Below are positions 1 through 11,090 of a stretch of 64,000 bases of DNA, piece by piece (position 1 is the first letter of the stretch; each line of letters opens with the position of its first letter). The notes beneath the pieces were generated by a model. That model was given only the letters and a program-made list of their open reading frames with translations. It was not told where the DNA came from and ran no database searches. This DNA is from Campanula takesimana. Taxonomy: Eukaryota > Streptophyta > Magnoliopsida > Asterales > Campanulaceae. The stretch lies in NCBI GenBank assembly GCA_026119855.1, contig JAOWBW010000039.1:186001-250000 (forward strand). Reading direction: 5' to 3'. Made by a program: the position numbers and the translations under genes.

Positions 1-10
1 NNNNNNNNNN
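1..10. other. Assembly gap (N run)
   Basis: Ten N bases open the window; nothing can be read here. Confidence 0.99.
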
Positions 11-19
11 TTGAAGAGA

Positions 20-68
20 GTCAGAATAGAGCGGTTGGCTGTTAACTGACTGGTCGTAGGTTCAAATC
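20..68 (+). pseudogene. Plastid-type tRNA-Asn(GUU) fragment
   Basis: Bases 27-67 match my recollection of plastid trnN-GUU from the end of the D arm through the anticodon stem-loop (CTGTTAAC, anticodon GTT at 41-43) and variable loop to the T-loop GGTTCAAAT. The match stops before the 3' acceptor strand, and the 5' acceptor is poorly preserved next to the N gap. It is most simply a nuclear insert of organelle DNA, not a working tRNA gene. A mitochondrial copy of plastid origin is an equally possible source. Confidence 0.55.
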
Positions 69-314
69 GGTCGACAGCACCGTCCCTATGGATACATTTT
101 TTCCAAATTAATGAATTGAGTCTTTTTTCAGGACGACATTTAATCTTAATTGTGTCCCAAGCTTTCATTTGCTTGAAAGTATTCGCAAAAGGCAACGAGG
201 CTCTTATTTGTGATGGAAAGAGCGCGCGTGTGCATGCAAAACCCCTAGGGTTGTCATTGCGCACGATTGGTACTGTTTTTTGTAGAACCCTTATTCATCT
301 ATGTAACCAAGGAG

Positions 315-1140
315 TTACATAAAATCCTAGCTTACTTTACATGATTCATTATGGATGGAACTAAGGCTTGGGTGTTTAATCTTGGAATCTGTTATCTTTC
401 CCAAAGAGGAAGGTGGTAAATTTGGTGATATATAATAATTGCTAGCTTTCTTTGACATTAATAGTATCTTTTGTAGTTATTGTATCTGCAGCTTAGTAGA
501 AGAAAGCAATTCAATTCAAATGTTGTATAGTTCCAACTAGCATTCACTTGCACTTTTCTACATTGATATTAATTCTGCATCTCTAAATTCTGCAGCACAT
601 TCCATATGTATTAACTATTACTAGCTGTCTACCTCCTCTCGGAGTAACTAGTAAGTGTCATTTTTTTTTTGGTCCGTCTCATTGAAAAGTGTCGAGTTTC
701 TTAGTAAGAAAATAGTGTGCACTTTTACCACAGTAGAAACAATGTATAAACAATATACACATTCTTTAGAAATATTGTCAAATTAAGCTGATAAGTAGCA
801 GTATTTTCTATCATCAGCGGTTCACTGGTAATTTTCCATCCAAAGAAGTAACACACAAACACGAAAAAAATACCAACTTTCTTTGTGCTTTATACTTTAT
901 GTATTTGTGTTTGATCAAAAGAGGAAAAAGAATTCATTGCCACCATCAGTATGGTGCAGCCTGCAGGAGAATTGAATGGAAGCCATTAAACGCTAAAACA
1001 TACACTTCCTTTCATCCCATTTCTCTCTCCCTTTCTATCTCTTTGCCTTTGCAACAAAGGATTGAACTTAAGAACGGCCAATCTAATAAGGGAAAGTGTC
1101 ACTATTAATTCCATGGCCATATTTTTCAACTGAACTTAAG
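315..1140 (+). repeat. Upstream region of B3 copy 1, shared with copy 2
   Basis: This non-coding stretch matches 8425-9300 upstream of B3 copy 2 nearly block for block, starting at ACATAAAATCC in both. Common landmarks are GGATGGAACTNAGGCTTGGG, the AGAGGAAGGTGGTA block and the leader GAATTGAATGGAAGCCATTA. It is therefore part of the gene duplication unit and holds the promoter and leader of copy 1. Bases 80-314 show no recognisable feature. Confidence 0.75.
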
Positions 1141-1264
1141 TTATAATATAATCTCTCTTTATCACTACCTACGAGTAAGCATTTCTTGAAGTTCTATCTA
1201 AGACCAACTTTCTTTCTCCATATATTCTCAGGTGGGTTTTCTGTACTACCTCTCATTCTTCAGT

Positions 1265-1265
<1 letters not shown>

Positions 1266-1337
<72 letters not shown>
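1266..1337. repeat. (AT)n microsatellite
   Basis: About 35 uninterrupted AT units, followed by a degenerate GTATGTATAT tail to about 1370. It lies in the leader region of B3 copy 1 and has no counterpart in copy 2. The open frame across it is a repeat artefact. Confidence 0.95.
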
Positions 1338-1340
<3 letters not shown>

Positions 1341-1560
1341 ATGTATATATATATATATGTGTATGTATTTATGTACGGATTGTATGTATAAAGAACTGCT
1401 AAATAACTAATCCTTGCCACATTTGCTACTGTAGCACATTACTCTATCTCAAACTTAAAACGCCTTATTATGCACTATTTTTTTTTTGAAGTTTTTCTAT
1501 CTTCACTATCCTCCTGTTTTTTCCTTGAAAAAGATTCAGAATTCAGATTGGGTGGGGAGG

Positions 1561-2393
1561 ATGGCGAGAAAAGAGCACATGTTTGGGAGTGATAATATGG
1601 TGACAGACATGAAGCCTTATTTCTTCAAGATTTCTTGGATGGTTTCAACATCACTGAGCACCTGGTAATTAAGATTAATTTATCTTTTTCTTCAGTAAAT
1701 TATATATCTTTTATGGAATTCTTTGGGTTGGTTTAAGTTTTATTATACAAAATTAGTAGTACAAGTTTTCATGCCACACTTTTTGGGTTATTTTGCTTTC
1801 ATGTGCTTGAAAGACCTACTTTGTACATTTTTGTCTCACATGCTGATAATGGCATTGTTATAACCAGAATTGGCAAGTACGCTAACAATCTTAGCAGGTT
1901 AAGTAAGTTTTATCTGCTTTGAGTTCTTTGTGTAAGTAGTTGCGGGCCTAGTGGTTTGTTTGTTGTGTTTATTGTTCAACAATTAAATAGTTTTGGAGTA
2001 AGGAACTTACTGTTAATTTTTATTCGTTGTCGTAGCGTATTCCACCCCAGTTCAAGAAGCACGTTCTTCAAGACTTGCGAAATAGTTCAAAAGTGCTTCT
2101 CAAGGCGGGTGGGATTAGGCATATTGTCAGAGTAGTCAAAACTGGAAACGAAATTTTACTGAAAGATGGGTGGAAGAAATTTGTAAGAGAGAATTCGTTA
2201 GGAAACAATGAGTTTTTTGCTTTTCACATACGATGGAAATCTTGTTTTACTGTTCAAATATTTGATGTGGATGGAATGGAGAGAGTCAGCATGCCTGATC
2301 CCAGGAAAGATCAACATCCAATTGCCCCTGAAAATGAAAAGGTATAACTTGAAATTTCAACGAATGCTTATGGTCTGTATTCACGTTTGGAAC

Positions 2394-2424
<31 letters not shown>

Positions 2425-3229
2425 TATTCGGCCTTTTCATATGAACCAGCTATTTTGTGTCCATTTACTTCTTTTTGATAACAGGCCCATGTCACTTTCG
2501 ACAACCAAGAGACTTCAAGGGATCACCGAAGGAGGGTTGTTTTGAAGAGAAAGAAAAGAAGAAGCGTTCTGAAATAAAATCTGGAAGAGAAAGGAATACA
2601 AATCTTTCTCCAGAAACAAGTTCACATGCTCAGCACAGATCTTCAAAAAAGAAATCAAATCAGGAAGAAAATATTTTTGAATCTAATTTTACCTCAAAGC
2701 GCCCACACTTTAGAGTACGCCTTAAGTTATATCAAATTGAGAAGTCATGCTCTCTGGTACATACCTCTCTTCTCTTTTCTTTTCCCAACTTATAGGTGTG
2801 ATAGCTCATTATTAGAGAATCGAGCATAGTGACTTGAGTGTATACATATATATGTGTGTGTGTGTGTGAATGTATATCTTTATGTATTTATACACATATA
2901 TGTGTGTGTATTTCTTGGTGGTTTGTTCAGCATTAGCACAAGTTATTACAAAAAATGACTGAATTATTAATTGCAGCATATTCCAATTCCATTTGCGCGG
3001 AAGAATCTTCCTAATGAGAAAGCAAAGTTGGTGTTGCGTAATCAAAAGGGGGAGACTTGGAAGTGTATTCTATACCTTACGGTAATGGAGGTTTCAGCTT
3101 TCGTTTCTATGAAGGATGGGGAGCTTTTTCACGAGACAACAATCTCAAGGAACATGATGTCTGCATATTCGAGCTTGTGGGCCAAAGGAGATGAAGGTGC
3201 ATATATTCCGATCAGGATCTCAAAGTTGA
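1561..3229 (+). pseudogene. B3-domain (REM/VRN1-like) gene, copy 1, frameshifted
   Basis: Four exons align with the intact copy at 9445: about 1561-1664, 2036-2341, 2485-2756 and 2977-3229. All splice dinucleotides are kept (GT/AG at each junction), but three one-base changes break the frame. A T is missing in exon 1 after the PYFFKI codons (near 1642). A T is added in the T run of exon 2 (near 2214-2220). A G is missing in exon 4 at the conserved TWEVYS position (near 3060). The parent family encodes nuclear DNA-binding proteins with an N-terminal B3 domain over exons 1-2, a charged linker in exon 3 and a second B3 domain in exon 4. Several frameshifts without splice-site loss suggest fairly recent inactivation. 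Sequencing error is possible for one of them but unlikely for all three. Confidence 0.85.
2395..2425. repeat. (CATATA)n microsatellite in intron 2
   Basis: Short hexanucleotide run in intron 2 of B3 copy 1. The same intron position in copies 2, 3 and 4 also carries AT/GT-rich simple repeats, so this intron is repeat-prone in the whole family. Confidence 0.8.
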
Positions 3230-3363
3230 TCTGTGAGTGTACGAAGAAGACTGGATGTTATATCTTTCGTGCCTCTATCTCTATTAAACAAGTGCCTAGC
3301 ACAGTACTCGACTTAGTTTAGTGTAGTGTGTTGTTTACAAACTGACGATTTCTCTTTTTATTA

Positions 3364-3425
3364 CACCCTCTGTCCAAAATAAACGACCGGAAATGGGACT
3401 AGCATTTTGGGACAGATCTAGGGAG
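3364..3425. mobile_element. Mini Stowaway-like MITE (62 bp)
   Basis: Ends resemble the Stowaway signature CTCCCTCCGTCCC and its inverse, flanked by TA (3362-3363 and 3426-3427). The core GACCGGAAATGGGA also occurs in the element at 19153-19210, in the same position 3' of B3 copy 3. The insertion therefore predates the duplication that made copies 1 and 3. Confidence 0.65.
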
Positions 3426-3774
3426 TAGTTTACTGCAGTGTGTAGTTTATTTCTGTTAAGAACCATGAGTTATTTACAAAATTTGAAGATGTCTTTTATT
3501 ACAAAAGACTAGGAAATATCTGTAGTTCTAATTACTAATAGCATCTTCCTTAGTTCAATCTTTACATTTGAACAATGACATCAATATCACTTATTTATTG
3601 TACTGGAAATGGGACTAGCATTTCGGGGTTCCTTCTTAGTCTGGGTTTTGAACTTGTATACCTATATAAACCAAGTGATGATCATAAACAATGTTTGCCA
3701 GAAAAATAGCCAGATAGAATTTGTGAGATCCGCAAGAGAGCCTAAGACATTGGTAGGCCTTTGAGATGCCCTTA

Positions 3775-4449
3775 GACCATCTCCAACAGTTTTTGCACCA
3801 AAACACTGAAATGGTGCAATTTCAGCACCAAATATCTTCATCCATCTCCAACAACTTACTTCAAATCTTGCACCGAATCAGCATATTCTCAGAATATTCT
3901 TTATCATTTCATTTAATTAAAACATTAACCATTAAACATATATTATCATTATTATTAAATGATTCAATTACACAAAATCAGCATATTCTCAGAATATTCT
4001 CAGAACATTCCTTTTGTATTTGTAGTTGCACTTTAATTTTATTTTTATTTGTATTTAAATTCGTATTTTATGTGAGTTTATCTAATTAATTGTTGTTATT
4101 TATTTTTCTAAATATTGATTATTCATTTTGGGACGGAGAAAGTACTAATTCCAATTTCTTAAAAAACAAAACCCGAGAATCTTGGTGATGGCTGCTAGGG
4201 TTCAGTTATCACAAAACCAAAAAGAAAAAAAAAAGGGAAAAGAGGGATAGGGTTTAGTTTCAAAAAACAATAAAAAAGAAAGAAAAAAGAAAACGAAAAG
4301 AGGGATAGCGCAGAGACTTACGTGCGCCAAATTTGGCGCATCCTCATCCTTCGCACTAAGATAGTGGCAACTTTAGCGCAGTTGTTGGAGATCGATTTTA
4401 CGTCAACTTGGCGATGGCGCAGGGGATAGCGCAGCTCTTGGAGATGGTC
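3775..4449. mobile_element. PIF/Harbinger-like (Tourist-type) MITE
   Basis: The 675-bp element starts GACCATCTCCAAC and ends with the inverse of GACCATCTCCAAG, flanked by a TTA duplication (3772-3774 and 4450-4452). The 3-bp TTA target and short terminal inverted repeats fit the PIF/Harbinger superfamily. The interior is non-coding, with a second internal CCATCTCCAAC near 3841. Its right end abuts the truncated 5' LTR of the copia remnant. Confidence 0.75.
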
Positions 4450-4452
4450 TTA

Positions 4453-6400
4453 GGGGCATTCCATGGATGGTCGGTTGTATATCTACTAGGTGTTAGATGT
4501 GTGAGGGTGTGTTTACATAGAAGAAGTGATGACTCCGTAGGGCGAGTGCATGGACTTTTTAGTAACACCACATATTATGATATTAGTGAATATCTTGGCT
4601 TGGTGTCTCCAGACGTAGTCTGATCGTGGGATGAACTGGTGAACATATTGTTTGTTTTTTTTTTTTCTTATTTATTGCTTTTTATATATGATTGTTACGT
4701 GCATGTTGTTTCTTCCCATTGTCATAGTATAAAATATGGGCTGCTCGGATACCGTAAATTCCCCAACAACTGGTATTAGAGCTTCCGGTTAGGGAGATCG
4801 AGGTTGTCTGAAATTGATGAGAAAAGACTGCAAGAATCAGAATTAGGGATTGCATAGATTTGGATGAGTCAGGTTGCACAGATCCAAAATAGGATCAGGA
4901 TTGCGTAAATCCAAATAGAATCCGGTTGCATGGATTCAGATTAGGATCGCCAAAAGTTAGTCAATATTAGGGCATAGATCAAAGATTAGGGTTGAAGAGA
5001 TTAGACGATATTGGGGGCATCAGAAATCTAGTGTGGATATGGTGTTATTGAAGATTGCGGAAGCAGCGAAGATGGGTTGAAATGAATCGAATATGAAATT
5101 TGATGGGTTCAAATTTGGGTGACATATTTGAAGATATGGAAGGTAAAAAGAAAGAACGGTGCAAGTTTCTTGGCCTTGATAAGTGTTGATTGCGTGCAAT
5201 AGATGTGCAGGGTACATGTAGCAGATGTGCAGGGGTACATGTAGCAGATGTGCAGAGTACGAGCAACAGACGTGCAATGCGCGTGTGGAGTGCATGCAGA
5301 ATTCGTGCAGTGGACGTGCGGTGCGTGCAGAGTATATGCAACAGAAGTACATAATACGTGCAATAGACGTACATGGTGCGTGCAATTGTGTGATGAGGGC
5401 ATTCAAAGGTGGAAAGAGAAAACTTGGTTTCTATTGTGCAGTTGGAGAACTATGGGACATGGAAGATTACTTGCAGCTAACTTGTAGCTTGGGGTAAGAA
5501 AGTGGCATAAGGCATTTGGCCACGTGAGAAGAGGTTCTCACAAACGATGAAGGATCGCATAGGGTTCTAGGGAGAGATAAGATGCGAGGGTGGCGAAGCC
5601 GAGAAGGCCACGTTGGGCTAGGAAACTCTCTCACGTAAGCTGGCCAACAACATGGACATAAATTCAACGACAGAAACATAAATGAGATCAAGAACTGTGG
5701 TTTGCTACGAGAACTTCAAAAGACCGAGACTGTGTCAAGCATATGGATTCGCGAGTTTCCTGGATGAAATCATGGAGAAGACGAAGCGGGATGGTTGCAA
5801 GAAGGATCACGAGGAGTGAAGACTTAAGGTAAGAGAATCTGGACAATAGGTTATAGATTTGTTCACTTCAACTTGTCTTGATAGGCTTGGCGTAGATTAT
5901 GATTCAACTCTTGGATGTATTAGTAACAATAGCTGGATGTCATTCTCGGGTGGACGGGTGGTAGTCACGAGAGTTGGTTTGTCTCCAGGTGGGAGATTGT
6001 TGGGTTGCGGAGTCAAACCCCAAAAAGAAGAGAAAAATATATATTTTAAGTCATTAAGGATTTCAAGGGATTCCTTATTTGACTAAGTTGGAGTTAAGTT
6101 TTTCTTGTGATTCTTTATTTAAGAAGGTTTAAGGAATTTATGAATTTCATGGATGGTCAGTTGTATGTCTAGGGGTTATATGTGTGAGGGTATTTTTTCA
6201 TGTATATAGAAAGTGATGGCTCTGTAGGGAGAGGACATGGACTTTATTGTAACACCACATATTGTGATGTTAGTGAATATCTTGGTTTGCTACCTACAGA
6301 CGTAGTCCGATCATGGGAGGAACTGGGTGAACAATTATTGTGTGTTTTTATTATTTATTGCATTCATATAGGATTGTTGCGTACATGTTTTCTTCACATG
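4453..6400 (+). mobile_element. Gutted Ty1/copia element (no gag-pol)
   Basis: A truncated 5' LTR (about 4453-4768, ending CCAACA) is followed two bases later by TGGTATTAGAGC (4771-4782), close to the copia initiator-Met tRNA primer-binding site TGGTATCAGAGC. The 3' LTR starts TGTTGGG at 5998 after a purine-rich GGTGGGAGAT and runs to about 6396. Bases 4459-4710 match 6150-6395 between the LTRs. The 1.2-kb interior carries no gag, protease, integrase or RT, only a decayed minisatellite. It is either a deletion derivative or a non-autonomous (LARD-like) copia element. Outer ends and target-site duplication are lost. Confidence 0.7.
5205..5390. repeat. Decayed minisatellite inside copia remnant
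   Basis: About eight degenerate units of 22-24 bp built on GTGCAGRGTACATGTAGCAG (variants GTGCAATAGACGTACATG and so on). The overlapping open frames on both strands come from the repeat and are not genes. Confidence 0.7.
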
Positions 6401-6429
6401 AGGAAGGTACGAGACATAGTGATAAACAA

Positions 6430-7400
6430 ATTATAAAGCTTGCAAGTGCACAAGTTACTAATGCTTGCAATTGCACAAGTTACTGGTGTAGCAAAGCAGG
6501 ATGAGGACAAGATTAGAGAAAATAGCAGTTGAAAGTAACCAGTAGATTTGATGATTTGATTATACAAAACTAATTAGAGAACAAGAATCAAAGAAAACAA
6601 TACTTACAAAATTCTGTTGCAATTGCACAAGTTACTGATTTGATTATGCGTTAAATCAACCTAATGACGTCAAAAATCTTAACGGAAATGTCGTCGTTTG
6701 TTAAAAATATTAACCCATGTTAAATGCACCAACATTCGTTTAGTAGACTAACTCCCTCTCTCTTCTTCTTCCCTATCATCAGTAAGTATCTGCCACCCAT
6801 CACGCCGCCGGCAACCACCCACTAGTCCGTCGGCCGCCACTCGTGATGGCTACACCACCAAACACAAAATTAATAAAAGAGAGAGAATGAATCTGCGATT
6901 CCTGTTTGAAACCCATATTAAATTTGGATTCAATCCAGATTCAAACCCAGAACACAATAACCTCTGCTCTTTTCTACTTTATTCTCCACCCCACCATCAC
7001 CCCCCTTCCCCCTCCTCCTCCGCCCCTTTCTCCTCTGCCCCACGTCACCTCCTGCCTTGCATCAACATTGATGATGATGATGGGTTATCGTCCTTGCAAT
7101 CAAACATCAATGGATTGGAAGTGCCCTAATTTAAAGAGTGCGTGTGTGTGGATTTCATTTATTTTTGAATTTTGGGTTTGTGATTTCTTTAAATTTTTAC
7201 ATATGGGTTCCTGTTTCATGGAATTTTGTAATATGGATTAAATTCTTGAAAAATCTGGAGTATGTGTATCTGATTGTGCGGTGTGTGAAAAATTTGGGTG
7301 TGCAAAAAATTTGATGTGTTTGTGTGAAGAATGCGTGTGCAGTGTGTGAGAAGATTTAGGTTTATGTATGTGGTGGTTTTGCTGTTGTTGATTCACATTT
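6430..7400. other. Non-coding stretch with short direct repeats
   Basis: Three copies of a GCTTGCAATTGCACAAGTTAC-type word lie at about 6436-6484 and 6618-6642. Bases 6960-7060 are C-rich and give proline-rich open frames with no family signature. No gene is supported. Confidence 0.6.
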
Positions 7401-7695
7401 TTTTTTTTTTTTTTTTTTTTTTTTGAGTTTGATTTTTTGTTCTATTTTAGGTTCAATTTTGTGTTAGAGTAGAAATGGGGATGAAGATGAAAGGGGTGTT
7501 CTTGTTTAACGGTTCTTAATTAGGGAGAAAGGGTTCTGTTAAATCAGTATCAGGTGTTACATTTTTAATAGATTTGTTACTCAAAATTAACGTGTTGCAT
7601 TATCTGAAAAATCTCTTAAAAGTACATTACATTATGCTGTCACTAAATAGTACATTAACTTTTATGAAATAAAAGGTATAGTACATTACATTGCA
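7401..7695 (+). repeat. Dispersed repeat, inverted copy at 11700-11985
   Basis: After a 24-base T run (7401-7424), the sequence GAGTTTGATTTTTTGTTCTA through the block at 7690 matches the reverse complement of about 11985-11700, including GATGAAGATGAAAGGGGTGT and TATAGTACATT. The two copies flank the intact B3 copy 2 in inverted orientation. Family unknown; no coding capacity or clear ends seen. Confidence 0.6.
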
Positions 7696-8424
7696 TGATT
7701 TGGTTATTTTCCCATCCTTTTTATGTTATTTTAAGATTAAAGTTATCAAATACTGTTGGGTATCTTCATTAATCTATGAAATCACAACAAACCAAATATC
7801 TCTAAAAATTATGTTTTCAAAAAACCATTAGAATTTGTAGGTTTATTAATAATTATTATGTTTTGATGTTATATAATTTCCATTATGAGGTAAACATGTG
7901 AATAAGTTGAGCTGGAGAGTGCAATTATAAAAAAGCTCGTTAGATTTTCCATCCATTTTATTAAGGAGTAAATAGTAATAAATGGAAGTGTAGGGACTCA
8001 GATGTAAAAGTCAGTTAGTTTGTTAGAATTGTTGTTAGTTTGTTACATAGTTTGTTAGAGTAAGTGGGTGAGTTAGTATATAACTCTATCCCAATATACT
8101 GTTCAGATAACAATTCAATAATATCAGAATACCAATATTACGTATCTCTCTTTCTCTTCTCCCTTTGCGTAAACTACAGCCCCTTCTCCATCTCCGGCCA
8201 CCACCACAGGTGGTGGTCCGGCCACATCTCCACCACAATAACCTCTCCACATCTACAATATCAATTCTATCACATTTCCTTTAAAAATTTAACACCACAT
8301 CCATTTTTGTATTATATTGCAACAGAATGTCAAACTCAGGTAACCAAATTATCGAAAAGGGGAGTTAGGAACCAATTGAAACATTAGGTAAAAATCTCGG
8401 GCAACTAAATTGCAATTTGCCCTA
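7696..8424. other. Intergenic, no recognised feature
   Basis: AT-rich. One open frame at 8064-8387 has no recognisable domain. The sequence AAATTGCAATTTGCCCTA at the right end recurs at 29873-29890, hinting at a repeat end, but no element could be delimited. Confidence 0.5.
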
Positions 8425-9444
8425 CATAAAATCCTTTGCATAATTCAATATGGATGGAACTGAGGCTTGGGAGTTTAATGTTGGAATCTGTTATCTTTCC
8501 CAAAGAGGAAGGTGGTACATTTTGTGCTATATAAGAATTGCTAGCTTTCTTTGACATTAATATCTTTTATAGTTATTATATCTGCAGCTTAGTAAAGACA
8601 GCAATTCAATTCAAATGTTGTACAGTTCCAACTAGCATCCATTTACACTAGTCTACATTGATTAATAATCCTGCATCTCTTCTGCAGCACATTCTATATG
8701 TATAAATATTACTAGCTGTTTACCTCCTCCCATAGTAACTAGTAAAGTGTAATCTTGGTCCGTCTCATTGAAAAGTGTCGTGTTTCTTAGTAAGAAAATA
8801 GTACTGGTGCATTTTTAGCATAGTAGAAACAATGTATAAACATATATACACATTCTTTGGAAATATTGTCAAATTAACTGTTACAGTTATTATTAAGCTG
8901 ATAAGTAGCAATATTTTCTAATCATCAACGGTTCACCATGTTGGAGCAATTATCCCATATCAGGAATTAACTAGCCAATGCCTGACTATATAAAGATCCA
9001 GGGCTACTCATCCCATAGCCAATTGGTTTTGGGATGAAACCTCAGACTTTATCATGGTAACTAGCACGCCAAAAAAGTAACACACGAACACGAAAAATGT
9101 ACCAACTTCCTTTGTACTTTATAGTACTTGGTGCAGCCTGCAGGAGAATTGAATGGAAGCCATTAAACTCTATAACAAACAATTGCACCACATCTCTTCT
9201 CTCTCTCCCCCCCTATCTCTTTGCAACAATTACTACTGATACTGAACTCTAGTTACATTATTATCTCTCTAAAAGCTAAGCCAGGTCAGGGCTTCTTTCA
9301 CTACCTTTAATTCTGCATTTCTTGCTTTTTTCCAAAAACAACTTTTTTTCTCCAAATTTTCTTTGTAAGTCTTCTTTCTTCTCCATCCCTCTTACTCTTT
9401 TTTTTTTCATTGAAAAAAGATTCAGACTTCAGATTGACCGAGGG
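8425..9444 (+). promoter_or_regulatory. Upstream and leader region of B3 copy 2
   Basis: Homologous to 315-1140 in front of copy 1, so it holds the family's promoter. The leader from 9128 (GTGCAGCCTGCAGGAGAATT) is nearly identical to 20104 onward in front of copy 4. The only strong TATA-like word, CTATATAAA at 8986-8994, lies inside a 116-bp segment (8939-9054) absent from copy 1. Confidence 0.5.
8939..9054 (+). mobile_element. Candidate TRIM-type solo LTR (116 bp)
   Basis: Starts TGTTGGAGCAATT, ends CTTTATCA, and interrupts a region otherwise shared with copy 1 (empty site GGTTCACTGGTAATT near 821). Length and TG...CA ends fit a very small LTR. The flanks show only CATG repeated, not a clean 5-bp duplication, so the assignment is tentative. 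Confidence 0.4.
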
Positions 9445-10255
9445 ATGGCGGGAAAAAGGTACATGTTTGGGAGTGACGATAATATGGTGACAGATACGAG
9501 GCCTTATTTCTTCAAGCTTTTCTTGGACCATCTCAACATGACCGACCACCTGGTAAGATTAATTTTATCTTTTTTTCTTCTATCAGTAGTACTGCCTTAT
9601 GGAATTCTTTTATGTTTTTTCAGTTTTGTTACACAAAATTAGTAGTACAAGTTTTCTTATCAACTATTTTGGCTTTTGTAAGTTCAAGGAAAAATAAGAT
9701 CTCACGTCGAACTTTTAGTAATTTGCTTTCATGTTCTTAGAAGTTCTTCTTGATACATTATTGTTCGTACATGCTGGACATGGTAAACTTGAGAATATTA
9801 AAGCTCAATTAACCGAAGAGGCTTGCAGTTGTTTTAATCTTGACCAAAAAGTTCAATATTCACCCAAGATGAAAGTACAGTTTTAGCTTATAATTTACTT
9901 TCTGTTTTTTTTTTCATTGTCGTAGCGTATCCCCCCTCAGTTCAAGAAGCATGTTCTTCCAGATTTGCGCCATAGTTCAAAAGCGCTTCTCAAGGGACCC
10001 TCTGGTAGAATTAGGCCTGTCAAAGTAGTCAAAACTGGAAACGAAATTTTTCTGAAAGATGGATGGAAGAAATTTGTAGGAGAGAATTCGTTAGGAAATG
10101 ATGAGTTTTTGCTTTTCACATATGACGGAAATCTTTGTTTCACTGTTCAAATATTTGATGTGGATGGAATGGAGAGAGTAAGCCTGCCTAATCCCACCAA
10201 AGATCAACTTCCAATCGCCCCTGAAACCAGCAAAGGTATAACTTGAAATTTCAAC

Positions 10256-10293
<38 letters not shown>

Positions 10294-11090
10294 CTTTGTA
10301 TATACATATATTCAGCCTTTTCATATATATATGAACAAGTTATGTTATGTTTATGCACAATCTGAGAGCAGGACCTTCTTATTTCCGTCAACCAAGAGAC
10401 GTCAAAGGATCAACAAGGGAGGGTTGTTTTGAATTGAAAGAAAAGAAGAAGGGTGCTGAATCAAAAAGTGGAAGACAAAGGAATACAGATCTTTTTCCAG
10501 AAACAAGTTCATATGCTCAGCACATATCTTCAAAAAAGATAACGAACCGGAAGGAAATGATTTCGGAATCTGCTTTTACCTCAAAGCTTCCTCACTTTGA
10601 AGTACGCCTTAAGTCATATCATGTTGAGAAGTCATGTTCTCTGGTATGATCGAATTACCTTCTCTTTTCTTTTCCCAAAACTTATACTCGTGTTAACTTA
10701 TTAATTACACTAAACTCTCAAGCATAGTGAGTATATATATGTGCATGTATGTATTTATTGGTTCGTCTTTTTTTTTCAACATTAATTAACACAAATATTT
10801 TACGAGCAAATGACTACTGAATTTATTTATTGCAGCATATTCCAAATGCATTTTCGAGGAAGAACCTTCCTGCTGAGAAAACAAAGTTGGTGTTACGTAA
10901 TCACGAGGGGAGGACTTGGGAAGTGTATTCTATACCTTATGGTCATGAAGGAGTCAACTATGGGTTTTATGGAGGATGGGTAGCATTTTTACGAGATAAC
11001 AATTTAAAGGAAAATGATGTATGCATATTTGAGCTCGTAGGCCCAAAGGAGATGAAGGTGCATATTGTTAGATCACGATCTCACCGTTGA
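9445..11090 (+). CDS. Double-B3-domain (REM/VRN1-like) transcription factor, copy 2
   Basis: Four exons splice in frame: 9445-9552, 9926-10235, 10372-10643 and 10836-11090 (108+310+272+255 nt, 314 codons plus TGA). All introns are GT-AG. Residues about 20-115 form the first B3 domain (starts PYFFKLFL, then RIPPQFKKHV, GWKKFVGENSL, FLLFTYDG). Residues 140-215 are a K/E/S-rich linker likely to hold nuclear localisation. Residues about 218-310 are the second B3 domain (HIPNAFSRKNLP, TWEVYSIPY, WVAFLRDNNLKENDVCIFEL). Known members of this family bind DNA in the nucleus, and many act in flowering or reproductive development; the targets of this copy cannot be read here. The ATG is the one conserved in all copies, MAGK followed by FGSD. 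It is the best-preserved gene of the cluster. Expression is unproven. Confidence 0.85.

Noticed and set aside
1186..1410. Ile/Tyr-rich frame
   Set aside because: Translation of an (AT)n microsatellite.
5020..5497. Several overlapping Cys/His-rich frames on both strands
   Set aside because: They come from the decayed 22-24 bp minisatellite in the copia remnant.
6887..7241. Proline-rich frames of 80 and 111 codons
   Set aside because: They lie in C-rich low-complexity DNA, two frames are open at once, and no domain or splice context is seen.
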